Source: Ideonella sp. (GTDB lineage Bacteria > Pseudomonadota > Gammaproteobacteria > Burkholderiales > Burkholderiaceae_C). From it: a DNA stretch of 64,000 nucleotides. The position numbers and the translations under genes were made by a program. Shown here in pieces: positions 34,447 through 42,192 of the stretch; position 1 is the first letter of the stretch, and each line of letters opens with the position of its first letter. The stretch lies in NCBI GenBank assembly GCA_015075545.1, contig JABTUC010000003.1, positions 186,001 through 250,000 of the forward strand, in the 5' to 3' direction. The notes under the pieces are model-generated. The model was not told the origin of the DNA. It saw only the letters and a list, made by a program, of their open reading frames with translations, and did no database searches.

Positions 34447-35241
34447 TCAACCCGCGCGCCGCAGCACGACGTTGCTGAGGCCGCGCGCATCGGCCCCGAG
34501 CGCGTACAGGTAGGGGCCGATCACCGCCTCGGGCGACGGCAGCACGTTCGTCGGCTCGGCCGGGTAGTGCAGGTGTCGCCCGGGTGTCTCGACCGCGCCG
34601 GGATCGATGCCCAGGACGCGAACCGGTGACGAGCCGAGCGCGTGATACTCGTCGGCCACGATGTGCATCAGCGCCTCCTGGCCGGCCTTGGCCACGCCGT
34701 AGCTGCCCCAGAACGCGCGCTCGGTGCGATCCAGCGAGAACAGCAGCACCGGATCGGGCGAGCGCCGCAGCACGGGCATGCACCACTGGGTCAGGAAGAA
34801 CGGCGCGATCAGGTTGACCGCCATCACCTGGCGCCACACCGCGGGGTCGATGTGCTCGAACGGCGACAGCGCGCCGATCAAGCCGGCGTTGTTCACCAGG
34901 CCATCGAGGCGCCCGTACTGCCTGCCGAGCCGCTCGGCCAGCGAGCGATAGTCCGTCAGGGTCGCGAAAGCGAGATCGATGACGACGATGTCGGGTGGCG
35001 GCGCGCGCCGCTCGAGCAGCGTCGTGCGCAAGCTCTCGAGGGCGTCGTCGTCGCGGTCGAGCGCGATCACGGTCGCGCCGAGCGCGGACGCCGCCAGGGC
35101 GAGCGCGCGGCCGATGCCCGAGGCGGCCCCCGTGATGGCGATCACGCGCTCGGCCAGCAAGCCGGCCCTGGGCACATAGCCGAGCAGGGCCTCGAAGTCG
35201 GGTGCGGCCGGTGCAACGTGTTCTGCACACCGGCCGCTCAT
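34447..35241 (-). CDS. SDR of the bc1 operon (YciK/SdrA-like)
   Basis: 264 residues. RVIAITGAASGIGRALA is the cofactor loop, LVNNAGLIGALSPFEHI the NNAG block, and LLFSLDRTERAFWGSYGVAKAG the active site with Ser, Tyr and Lys (Y-x3-K). It overlaps the upstream membrane-protein gene by ATGA, so translation is coupled and it belongs to the pet operon. In Acidithiobacillus, pet operons include an SDR (sdrA) beside cycA and petABC, as I recall. The role in the complex is not known. Confidence 0.85.
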   Translation of the reverse strand: MSGRCAEHVAPAAPDFEALLGYVPRAGLLAERVIAITGAASGIGRALALAASALGATVIALDRDDDALESLRTTLLERRAPPPDIVVIDLAFATLTDYRSLAERLGRQYGRLDGLVNNAGLIGALSPFEHIDPAVWRQVMAVNLIAPFFLTQWCMPVLRRSPDPVLLFSLDRTERAFWGSYGVAKAGQEALMHIVADEYHALGSSPVRVLGIDPGAVETPGRHLHYPAEPTNVLPSPEAVIGPYLYALGADARGLSNVVLRRAG

Positions 35242-35651
35242 GACTGCACGCCCCGCATCATGCGTTCGGCGTGTCGCAGGTAGCGCGCACCGATCGGCTG
35301 GCCGCGCGCGAACCAGATGGCGCCGCGGATCACGCGCACCGCATACCAGAGGTAAGCCGCGATCACCACGAACCAGCCGATCACCAGCGGCGTGGTGATC
35401 AGGCCGAGAACCGACCACAGCAGAAACAGCAGCGTCGAGCGCAGGCGCCAGAGGCGATGGCTTTCCGCCGTCAGATCGGGCGTGGGCACAGCGAGCTTGC
35501 GCGTGTCGATGACGACCTGCAGCCAGATCGCCGCGACGTAGAGCAGCAGCCCCGCCAGCAGCGCGGCGTAAGCCCAGGCAGCCAACCGCCTCGCGTTGGC
35601 CGGTGCAACGCAGCGCGCGGGCGGCGTTCGATCGGCGGCGGTGTCGTCCAC
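35238..35651 (-). CDS. Small membrane protein of the bc1 operon
   Basis: 137 residues. Two or three TM helices (WAYAALLAGLLLYVAAIWLQ; TLLFLLWSVLGLITTPLVIG; FVVIAAYLWYAVRVI) separated by a charged loop. The C-terminus RYLRHAERMMRGVQS is basic. I do not recognise a family. It lies between the cytochrome c1 gene (3-bp gap) and the SDR gene (ATGA overlap), so it is part of the same transcript and may be a small subunit or assembly factor of the complex. Confidence 0.65.
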   Translation of the reverse strand: MDDTAADRTPPARCVAPANARRLAAWAYAALLAGLLLYVAAIWLQVVIDTRKLAVPTPDLTAESHRLWRLRSTLLFLLWSVLGLITTPLVIGWFVVIAAYLWYAVRVIRGAIWFARGQPIGARYLRHAERMMRGVQS

Positions 35652-35654
35652 GGC

Positions 35655-36470
35655 TCAGCGCTTCAGGTACGACCACCAGCGCGGCCCGTGGGGCCTGACG
35701 ACGTCGCGCCAGTAGAGCCGATAGACGACGTACATGAGGATGGTCCAGAGCGCCGTGATGACCAGCACCCAGCGCCCGATGGCGTGGCGCTCGAACTGGT
35801 GCGGCTCGCCGACGTACTCGATGAAGGTCACCAGATCCCTGGCGACGGCGTCGAACTGTTGCGGCGACAGGCTGCCGCGGGTGAGCGGCTTCACGCCCAC
35901 CGCAATGGGCATGCGCTGGCCCTGGCGGAAGCCTTCTTGCGTGACCGGCTGCTGCAGCCCCTGCATGGCGGCGAAGACGTTGGGCATCGCGACGTTGTGG
36001 AACACGACGTTGTTGGCGCCGCTCGGCCGCTCGGGGTCGACGTAGAACGACGAGAAGTAGGTATAGAGCCAGTCCGCGCCGCGCAAGTGGATCTCGTACG
36101 TCAGATCGGGCGGCGTCACGCCGAAGTAGCTCTTGGCAAGCGCGGCGGGCATCGGGGTCTCGATGGTGTCGAGCATCGAGCGGCTGCTGATCTTCAGGGT
36201 CCGTGCGACTTCCTGCTGACTCAGGCCGGTGAGCTTGGCGAGCCCTTCGAAGCGCTCGCCCTGCAGGCTGTGGCAGGCCAGACATTGGTTCATGAAGACC
36301 AACGCGCCGGTGCGCACGGCCTGCACATCGTGAACGTCGATCTGCACGTGCGCCAACGGTGGCTGCGTGTCGGCGGGCTGTGCCAACGCGTTGCCGGCGA
36401 ACATCAGCGCTGCCAGCGTCAGCGAGGCCGCAGCCAGAAGATCGGTCGGGCGTCGGCTCGGTCGTTGCAT
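35655..36470 (-). CDS. petC: Cytochrome c1 subunit
   Basis: 271 residues. The N-terminus carries a signal peptide. The heme c motif CLACH is at 63-67, within MNQCLACHSLQGERFEGL. PPDLTYEIHLRGADWLYTYFSSFY and NNVVFHNVAMPNVF are cytochrome c1 blocks; RMPIAVGVKPLTRG probably provides the axial Met. A C-terminal TM anchor (RWVLVITALWTILMYVVYRLYW) fixes it to the membrane. It lies 12 bp downstream of cytochrome b and completes the catalytic core with the Rieske and cytochrome b genes. Confidence 0.92.
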   Translation of the reverse strand: MQRPSRRPTDLLAAASLTLAALMFAGNALAQPADTQPPLAHVQIDVHDVQAVRTGALVFMNQCLACHSLQGERFEGLAKLTGLSQQEVARTLKISSRSMLDTIETPMPAALAKSYFGVTPPDLTYEIHLRGADWLYTYFSSFYVDPERPSGANNVVFHNVAMPNVFAAMQGLQQPVTQEGFRQGQRMPIAVGVKPLTRGSLSPQQFDAVARDLVTFIEYVGEPHQFERHAIGRWVLVITALWTILMYVVYRLYWRDVVRPHGPRWWSYLKR

Positions 36471-36482
36471 CGCATGGCCCTT

Positions 36483-37898
36483 TCAATGGAGCAAGCCGCC
36501 CGCGGTCAGGCGCTCGGGCAGCCGCGGTGCGTCGTGCGCCAGGCGCGGCCAGGCGAGAGCCGACAGCATCACGATCGCCACGTACAGCGCCGGGATCCAG
36601 GTCGTGCGCACCATCAGCGGCCAGCCGTGCGCGTGGGTGGCGAACATCCAGAAATCGATCAGCCAGATCAGCGCCTCGAACACCACGAACCACGCCACGG
36701 TGACCCAGCGCGGCCGCGGCTTGTTGAAGTACGGCAGGAACCAGAACGTGCAGTACAGCACTTCGGTCACGTGCATGCCGTAGACCATGTTCTGCTCGGT
36801 GGCGCTGCCCGATGCGATGAAGCCCATCCACACGAAGACCAGCGGCAGCACGACGACATTGAGCTTGTACAGCGCCGAGCGGTAGCGAATCGATCGGATC
36901 GGATTGCGATCGAGCAGCGGCAGCGCGAACAGCATCACGAAGACGAAGGCGAACGCCAGCACGCCGTAGAACTTCTCGGGAATGCCGCGCAGCACCGCGT
37001 AGTACGGCAGGAAGTACCACAGCGGGTGGATGTCGGGCGGCGTCTGGATCGGGTTGGCCGGCGTGTAGTTGAGCTTGTCGATCAGGACGCCGCCGCCTTG
37101 CGGCGCGAAGAACACGAACCAGAAGAAGATCAGCAGGAAGACGCCGACGCCGACCGAATCCTTGACGGTGAAGTACGGCTGAAAGGGCACCGCGTCGACC
37201 GGCCACCCGCTCTTGCCGCGGTGGTCGTGGATCTCGATGCCGTCGGGGTTGTTCGACCCCACCTGATGCAGCGCGATCATGTGCAGCAGGATCACCGCGA
37301 TCAGGACGAACGGGATCAGGAAGACGTGGAAGACGAAGAAGCGGTTCAGCGTCGGCAGGCCGACCACGAACGAGCCGCGCAGCCAGGTCGCGATGTCGTT
37401 GCCGATGCCGGGGATCGCGGTGGCGAAGTTCATCACCGCGGTCGATCCCCAGTACGACATCTGCCCCCAGGGCAGCAGGTAGCCCAGCACCGACTCGGCC
37501 GAGAGCACCAGGTAGATGGTGACGCCGAAGATCCACACCAGTTCGCGCGGACGCTTGTACGAGCCGTACATGATGCCGCGGTACATGTGCAGGTAGAGCA
37601 GCACGAAGAACGCCGTGGCGCCGGTGGTGTGGATGTAGCGGATCAGCCAGCCCCAGTGCGTATCGCGCATCATGGTGAGCAGCACCGACCAGTACGCCAG
37701 ATCGGGGTTGGGCTGGTAGTGGATCGCGAGGAACACGCCGCTCGCCAACTGCGTGGCCAGCACCAGCAGCAGCAAGGAGCCGAAGAAGTACCAGAAGTTG
37801 AAGTTCTTGGGCGCCGGATAGTTCGTCAACTGCGAGCGCCAGGCCGCGCGGATCGGCAGTCGATCGTTCCACCAGGAGCCTGTGGTCTGCGATGCCAT
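36483..37898 (-). CDS. petB: Cytochrome b of a bc1 complex
   Basis: 471 residues with about eight TM helices. The heme ligands are seen as His90/His191 and His104/His206, in HTTGATAFFVLLYLHMYRG and FHVFLIPFVLIAVILLHMIALH. The Qo-site motif, usually PEWY or PVWY, reads PLWY here (292-295, HPLWYFLPYY). MNF-type WGQMSYWGSTAVMNFATAIPGIG and SNNPDGIEIHDHRGK follow the betaproteobacterial pattern. The protein oxidises quinol and feeds electrons to the Rieske and c1 subunits. It follows the cytochrome c4 gene (39 bp). Confidence 0.94.
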   Translation of the reverse strand: MASQTTGSWWNDRLPIRAAWRSQLTNYPAPKNFNFWYFFGSLLLLVLATQLASGVFLAIHYQPNPDLAYWSVLLTMMRDTHWGWLIRYIHTTGATAFFVLLYLHMYRGIMYGSYKRPRELVWIFGVTIYLVLSAESVLGYLLPWGQMSYWGSTAVMNFATAIPGIGNDIATWLRGSFVVGLPTLNRFFVFHVFLIPFVLIAVILLHMIALHQVGSNNPDGIEIHDHRGKSGWPVDAVPFQPYFTVKDSVGVGVFLLIFFWFVFFAPQGGGVLIDKLNYTPANPIQTPPDIHPLWYFLPYYAVLRGIPEKFYGVLAFAFVFVMLFALPLLDRNPIRSIRYRSALYKLNVVVLPLVFVWMGFIASGSATEQNMVYGMHVTEVLYCTFWFLPYFNKPRPRWVTVAWFVVFEALIWLIDFWMFATHAHGWPLMVRTTWIPALYVAIVMLSALAWPRLAHDAPRLPERLTAGGLLH

Positions 37899-37937
37899 CG
37901 CTACCTTCGCCTTTCGCTGCAGCGCCGCGGTTCGTGG

Positions 37938-38717
37938 CTACTTGGTGGCCGCGATCTCGGCGGGCGGGATCCCGGGCACGCCGCCACTGGGATTGGCCTG
38001 GACGAACTGCGCGTAGGACGTCGGGCCGCCGCCCGGCAGCAGGCTCGGGCGCATGTGCTCCAGGTAGGCCGAGACGTTCTGCATCTCGGGTGCGGTCAGC
38101 CGCTTGGCGATCTTGGCCATCACGTGGTCGGGCGCCGTGGCGCGCGACCCGGCGGCGAACTGCTGGAGCTGCGAGACCAGATACGCGGCGTTCTGCCCCG
38201 CCAGGCGCGGCACCGCCATCGAAGGATCGCCTTCGCCGCTCATCGAGTGACAGGCCACGCAAGACGGTACGTCGGCCTTCGCGTTGCCCTGGAAGTAGAG
38301 CTGGTAGCCCGCCTGCGCCTGTTCCAGGGTGAGCGGTCCGGCGGCCACACCCGGGGTCTTGGCTTCATCGAGCCGCTGCGCGGAGAAGTACGCCGCGAGC
38401 TGCTTCAGATTCGCGTTGTCGGGCGCCACGGGGACCGTCGCGATCATCGGCGTCATGGTCGCGTTCTTGCGTTGGCCGGTGCGGAAGTCCTCGAGCGTCT
38501 TCAGCAGATAGCTGTAGTTCTGCCCCGCGAGGTTCGGAAACGTCGGCGCGATCGCGGTTCCGGTGGCGCCATGGCAGGCCGCGCAGGTTGCCACCGCAGC
38601 CGGCGGCTGCACTGCCTTGGGAGGCACGACGCCCAGATAGTCGGTGGCCGCCAGCGCAGCCGCTGCCGGCGCAAACCAAGCCAGCAGAGTGAGGAATCCG
38701 GTGCGACCGCGCGGCAT
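37938..38717 (-). CDS. Diheme cytochrome c4-like protein
   Basis: 259 residues. A signal peptide (ends ALAATDYL) is followed by two cytochrome c domains with CAACH (45-49) and CVACH (153-157), the c4 arrangement. Axial Met candidates are in ATMTPMIATV and RLTAPEMQNVSAYL. Cytochromes c4 shuttle electrons between bc1 and terminal oxidases or nitrite/iron systems. Its gene lies between the Rieske (4 bp) and cytochrome b genes, so it is a dedicated electron carrier of this complex. The C-terminus extends beyond the usual c4 end by about 30 residues. Confidence 0.88.
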   Translation of the reverse strand: MPRGRTGFLTLLAWFAPAAAALAATDYLGVVPPKAVQPPAAVATCAACHGATGTAIAPTFPNLAGQNYSYLLKTLEDFRTGQRKNATMTPMIATVPVAPDNANLKQLAAYFSAQRLDEAKTPGVAAGPLTLEQAQAGYQLYFQGNAKADVPSCVACHSMSGEGDPSMAVPRLAGQNAAYLVSQLQQFAAGSRATAPDHVMAKIAKRLTAPEMQNVSAYLEHMRPSLLPGGGPTSYAQFVQANPSGGVPGIPPAEIAATK

Positions 38718-38721
38718 GGTT

Positions 38722-39399
38722 TCACCAGATCGAGGGTTCCCAGTCCTGCAGCGCGCCGTGCTCATCGCCCAGGCCGACGCGCGCGACGGTCTTGCTGACC
38801 CAGTAGTACGGCGGAATCGGCATGTTTAGCGGCGCCGGCGATCCTTCGATGACGCGCGCCGCGAGGTCGTACAGCGAGCCGTGGCAAGCGCAGTGAAAGC
38901 CGCCGAACCACCACGGCGTCACCGTGTGCGGCGTCGGGCGGTAGCTCGGGATGCACTGCAAGTGCGTGCACAGCGCGACCGCGATGAAGTACTCGGGGTC
39001 GAGCGCGCGGAAGTTGCCGTTGACGAACGCCTCGCCCGGCTGCTGTGCGTGGCGGCTTTCCGGGTCTTTCAGGCGCCGCAGCAGGTCGGGGTCGGACAGC
39101 GTGTCCAGCGCGCGCTTGTCGCGTCGCAGCACCCAGACCGGCTTCTTCTTCCACTCGATCAGGATCAGTTGCCCCGGCTCCATCTTGCTGACGTCGACAT
39201 CGACCGGCGCGCCCATCGCCGCGACGGCCTTGCCGGGGTTCATGTTGTCGACCACGATGTAGGCAAACAGCGCGGCCGCCGCCACGCCGGCCGCACCGCC
39301 CACCGCGCCGAGGAACTGGCGCCGCCGCGGATCGTCGGGCAGCGCGATCGAATCCATCGCGCTCAGCGGCACCTGGAGCAGGTCGGTCGAATCGCTCAT
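38722..39399 (-). CDS. petA: Rieske iron-sulfur subunit
   Basis: 225 residues. RRRQFLGAVGG near the start is a Tat-type twin-arginine motif in a hydrophobic anchor. The Rieske cluster sites are CTHLQC (Cys144, His146, Cys149) and CACHGS (Cys170, Cys172, His173), which supply two Cys and two His ligands and a disulfide. It heads the operon with cytochrome c4, b and c1 genes. The ATG is 39399. Confidence 0.94.
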   Translation of the reverse strand: MSDSTDLLQVPLSAMDSIALPDDPRRRQFLGAVGGAAGVAAAALFAYIVVDNMNPGKAVAAMGAPVDVDVSKMEPGQLILIEWKKKPVWVLRRDKRALDTLSDPDLLRRLKDPESRHAQQPGEAFVNGNFRALDPEYFIAVALCTHLQCIPSYRPTPHTVTPWWFGGFHCACHGSLYDLAARVIEGSPAPLNMPIPPYYWVSKTVARVGLGDEHGALQDWEPSIW

Positions 39400-39805
39400 G
39401 ACTGCACAGTCTCGCGTGTCCTTGCTCGATCAGCGGCCGCACAGCGGCGTTGCTGCTGCGCCTGCGTCTGCCTTCGACGAATACCCGAATCTCCGACGCA
39501 AACGCGCCGATCGAGCTGCGCGTGCGAGCAGCTCGTGACTCGTCATTCAGGAGTCAAGAGTCAGGACGAACGCAATCCGGAGCCGATTCTTCGTTGGCGC
39601 CAGGCGCGCAGCGCGGTCGTGTCGCGCCACCTCGAAAGCCTGAGAGCGGTTTCGGCGTCGCTCAGTTCCGCACTGCTCGGGCTGCGCAATGCGCTTTTCG
39701 CGCCCCGGCGCAACGAAGTTGCCGGATCGTCTGCTTCACTGCCTCGGTCGGCGCCACGTCGACGCGAAGACCGCGCGGCTCGTTCGAGCCTCCGCCGGCG
39801 GCGCC
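39400..39805. other. 406-bp intergenic region upstream of the bc1 operon
   Basis: No credible ORF. Upstream of the Rieske gene (minus strand). A 5-bp dyad GACTC/GAGTC (39537-39541, 39551-39555) overlaps direct repeats of GAGTCA. It probably holds the operon promoter, but I cannot define a clear -35/-10 pair. The rest is GC-rich without marked structure. Confidence 0.5.
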
Positions 39806-40153
39806 TCAGCCGCCGTGCCGCGCGCGCGAATCGGCGGGCGCCTCCGCGCGCTCGTTCATGCCGTAATCGCGCAGCACCTGCGCCACGCGCAACCGGTAGT
39901 CGGCGAAGTGCTCGCTGCGGCCGGCATGCTGCGCGGCGCGGTGCACTTCGAGCTCGCGCCAGCGCTTCACCGCGGCCTCGTCGCGCCAGATCGACAGCGA
40001 CAGGATCTTGTTCGGGTGAGTCAGGCTGCGGAAGCGCTCGACCGAGACGAAGCCGTCGATGGTCTCCAGGTGCTGGCGCAGGCCCGCCGCGATCTGCAGG
40101 TAGGCATCGGTGTGGCCGTCGCGCGGCATCACCTCGAAGATGACGGCAATCAT
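39806..40153 (-). CDS. Antibiotic biosynthesis monooxygenase domain protein
   Basis: 115 residues. MIAVIFEVMPRDGHTDAYLQIAAGL begins an ABM (dimeric alpha-beta barrel) domain; ETIDGFVSVERFRSLTHPNKILSLSIWRDEAAVKRW and FADYRLRVAQVLRDYG follow. It may be a cofactor-free monooxygenase or a ligand-binding dimer. It lies 13 bp downstream of a NIPSNAP-family gene on the same strand, and both belong to an operon facing an HTH regulator gene. Confidence 0.85.
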   Translation of the reverse strand: MIAVIFEVMPRDGHTDAYLQIAAGLRQHLETIDGFVSVERFRSLTHPNKILSLSIWRDEAAVKRWRELEVHRAAQHAGRSEHFADYRLRVAQVLRDYGMNERAEAPADSRARHGG

Positions 40154-40166
40154 CGCTGTCTCCCGC

Positions 40167-40502
40167 TCAGGCGCGCAGCGGCGCCAGGTTCAAGGTGCCT
40201 TCGACGCCCTCGACGAAGGTGCGCTGCTCGCGCAGGATGAAGCGCTTGTCCTGCGCGAACTCGAAGTTGGCGCGCCCTTCGGCATCGGCCTTGATGCGCT
40301 GGCGGTAGGCCTCGTAGGCGGCCAGCGAGTCGAACGAGACCAGGCCCCAGGCCTCGTCGTTGGTGCCCTCGTGCGGCACGAAGTATCCGATCAGGTGGCC
40401 GCCGCAACGCGGAATGATGCGGCCCCAGCGTTCGGCGTAGAGCTTGAACGCGTCGCGCTGGAACGGATCGATCTGGTAGCGGATGAAGCAGGCGATCGTC
40501 AT
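40167..40502 (-). CDS. NIPSNAP-family protein
   Basis: 111 residues. The NIPSNAP dimeric alpha-beta fold is shown by [37 protein letters not shown] and [32 protein letters not shown] proteins form small beta-barrel dimers; the activity is not established. ATG 40502 is chosen (RBS AGGAG 9 nt upstream on the minus strand). It is cotranscribed with the ABM gene, and the regulator gene is divergent across 107 bp containing a strong palindrome. Confidence 0.85.
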   Translation of the reverse strand: MTIACFIRYQIDPFQRDAFKLYAERWGRIIPRCGGHLIGYFVPHEGTNDEAWGLVSFDSLAAYEAYRQRIKADAEGRANFEFAQDKRFILREQRTFVEGVEGTLNLAPLRA

Positions 40503-40552
40503 GAAGGCTCCTGGTGGGCTGCGCCGCCATCGTACGCGCCGGCACCGTCGCG

Positions 40553-40576
40553 ACGGTTCGACCCCGGTCGAACCGT
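40553..40576. promoter_or_regulatory. 10-bp-arm operator in the NIPSNAP/regulator gap
   Basis: ACGGTTCGAC (40553-40562) and GTCGAACCGT (40567-40576) are a perfect inverted repeat with a 4-nt centre (CCCG). It lies in the 107-bp gap between the divergent NIPSNAP and HTH regulator genes. The downstream edge is 17 nt before the -10 box TACGAT (40594-40599), so the operator covers the -35 region of the regulator promoter. Confidence 0.75.
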
Positions 40577-40593
40577 GGTCGGTGCCCAATCGC

Positions 40594-40599
40594 TACGAT
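40594..40599 (+). promoter_or_regulatory. -10 box of the HTH regulator gene
   Basis: TACGAT lies 10 nt before the ATG at 40610, giving a 5' leader of a few nt at most. The -35 region (about 40571-40576) is the right arm of the operator. Confidence 0.4.
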
Positions 40600-40609
40600 T
40601 GGCCGCACC

Positions 40610-41332
40610 ATGCGCGACGGACCCCACATCGCCGGCATCGCCTCGCTGATCGGCGAGCCGGCGCGCGCCGAGATGCTAAGCGCGCTGCTGGCCGACCGCG
40701 CGCTCACTGCGACCGAGCTGGCCACCATCGCCGGCGTCGGCAAGGCCACTGCCAGCAGCCACCTGGCCAAGCTGCGCGCCGCCGGCCTGCTCGCGGTGCA
40801 AGACCAGGGGCGGCACCGCTACTTCCGCCTCGCCGACCGCGACGTCGCGCAACTGCTCGAGTCGCTGATGGGCGTGGCGTTCCGCACCGGCGCGCTGCGC
40901 CTGCGCGCGGGGCCGCGCGAGCCCGCGCTACGGCGCGCGCGCGTCTGCTACGACCACCTCGCCGGCGAACTCGGCGTGCAGGCGTTCGAGGCGCTGCTCG
41001 CGCGCGGGCTGTTCGAGGCCGATGCCACGGGCCTGCGTATCACGCCGGCCGGCCTCGCCTGGTTCGCCGCGCTCGGCGTCGACGTGGCCGCGGTGAGCGC
41101 GCAGCGCCGCATGATGTGCAAGGCCTGTCTCGACTGGAGCGAGCGCCGCCACCACCTCGCCGGCGCCTGGGGCGCGGCGCTGCTGCAGCGCCTGTTCGCG
41201 CTCGGCTGGGTGCGCCGCATCGCGGGCACGCGCGTCCTGCAGTTCACGCCGCCGGGCGAGCGTGCGTTCGAGGCGGCGCTCGCGGTGCCGGTGATGGCCG
41301 AGCGCGCAGTGACGCAGTTCGTGTCGTCGTAA
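40610..41332 (+). CDS. ArsR-family HTH regulator
   Basis: 240 residues. The N-terminal winged helix has IASLIGEPARAEMLSALLADRALTATELATIAGVGKATASSHLAKLRAAGLLAV and YFRLAD, the ArsR/SmtB-like fold. The C-terminal half (~100-240) forms a second region with RITPAGLAWFAALGVD and a His/Cys-rich stretch, MMCKACLDWSERRHHLAGAWG. The Cys-rich segment may be an effector or metal site. It is divergent from NIPSNAP/ABM with a palindrome between, so it probably represses that operon and itself. Confidence 0.85.
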   Translation: MRDGPHIAGIASLIGEPARAEMLSALLADRALTATELATIAGVGKATASSHLAKLRAAGLLAVQDQGRHRYFRLADRDVAQLLESLMGVAFRTGALRLRAGPREPALRRARVCYDHLAGELGVQAFEALLARGLFEADATGLRITPAGLAWFAALGVDVAAVSAQRRMMCKACLDWSERRHHLAGAWGAALLQRLFALGWVRRIAGTRVLQFTPPGERAFEAALAVPVMAERAVTQFVSS

Positions 41333-41383
41333 CGCCCGCTCCTGCCTTTGCGACGGCTCCGGCGAGCGTCGCCAAATCCGCCG

Positions 41384-42139
41384 CTAGAGCGCCCGAACGA
41401 GCGAGTAGAGCACGATCGCCGTACCGCCGCCGCCGATGCCCGCCATCAGGAAGCCCGCGACCATGCCCCTGCCGAAGCCACGGGTGTCCCGGGCATAGAC
41501 GTCGCCGAATCTGCGCATCACATACGAAAAGGCGGCCATCGCCGGAAGTTGCAGGACAGCCATTGTCCAGACGATCGCACGCCCCGACACGTAGCCGACC
41601 GGGTAAGTGTCGATCATCGCGCCGAAGACGCGGGCGAAATCGCTCGTCCACGAATGCGACGCGACGTTGCCGAGCCATGCGAACGCGGCGAACAGGCCGA
41701 AGAACATCAATCCGTAGGCCAAGAGGCAGCCGAGCATCAGGACGTATCTGGCCTTGAAGCCGTCCGAACGGTCTGTGCCGCCGGTGATGCGCGCAACCGC
41801 CGGCAGCAGCGGCGCCGTCCAGAGGGCCGTCACGGCGCTGACCACACCCACCACCAGCGCCAGCAGCAAGAAGGGCAGGAGCAGGACGACACCCCCCACG
41901 ACCGCCAGCACGACAAAGTTGCCCAGCCCACCGCCACCGCCGGGTGCGACAGGCCCGCTGTAATCGGGCGCGCGCTTGCCCGCCTGCGGCATCATGCTTT
42001 CGCGCAGTTGCTCTTCATTGCGCTGCTTTTGCGCATTGCCCTGCTGCCAGCCCGCCCAGTCGGCATGACTGCCGCTTCCGCTGTAGCTGCTTTCCTGCAG
42101 GCCGCGCCGATGGCCCTCGTCGTACTCGGATCCGGACAT
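41384..42139 (-). CDS. Membrane protein of unknown function
   Basis: 251 residues. The first ~80 residues are hydrophilic and Gly/Ser/Gln-rich, with YDEGHRRGLQESSYSGSG and GGGGGLG; about four to five TM helices follow, from LGNFVVLAVVGGVVLLLPFLLLALV to the C-terminal FGRGMVAGFLMAGIGGGGTAIVLYSLVRAL. I do not recognise a family. It is the last of three unassigned envelope genes on this strand. ATG 42139 is preceded by AGGAGA. Confidence 0.6.
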   Translation of the reverse strand: MSGSEYDEGHRRGLQESSYSGSGSHADWAGWQQGNAQKQRNEEQLRESMMPQAGKRAPDYSGPVAPGGGGGLGNFVVLAVVGGVVLLLPFLLLALVVGVVSAVTALWTAPLLPAVARITGGTDRSDGFKARYVLMLGCLLAYGLMFFGLFAAFAWLGNVASHSWTSDFARVFGAMIDTYPVGYVSGRAIVWTMAVLQLPAMAAFSYVMRRFGDVYARDTRGFGRGMVAGFLMAGIGGGGTAIVLYSLVRAL

Positions 42140-42192
42140 CGAGACTTCTCCTGCTGCTGGTTGATGAAAAACGGGGCGTATCCGCGTGCCCG

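Noticed and set aside
35271-38798. 1175-codon open frame antisense to the pet genes
   Set aside because: It is a shadow: high-GC third-position bias opens the complementary frame. Its translation is Arg/Gln/His-rich without any domain, while the opposite strand encodes clear cytochromes.
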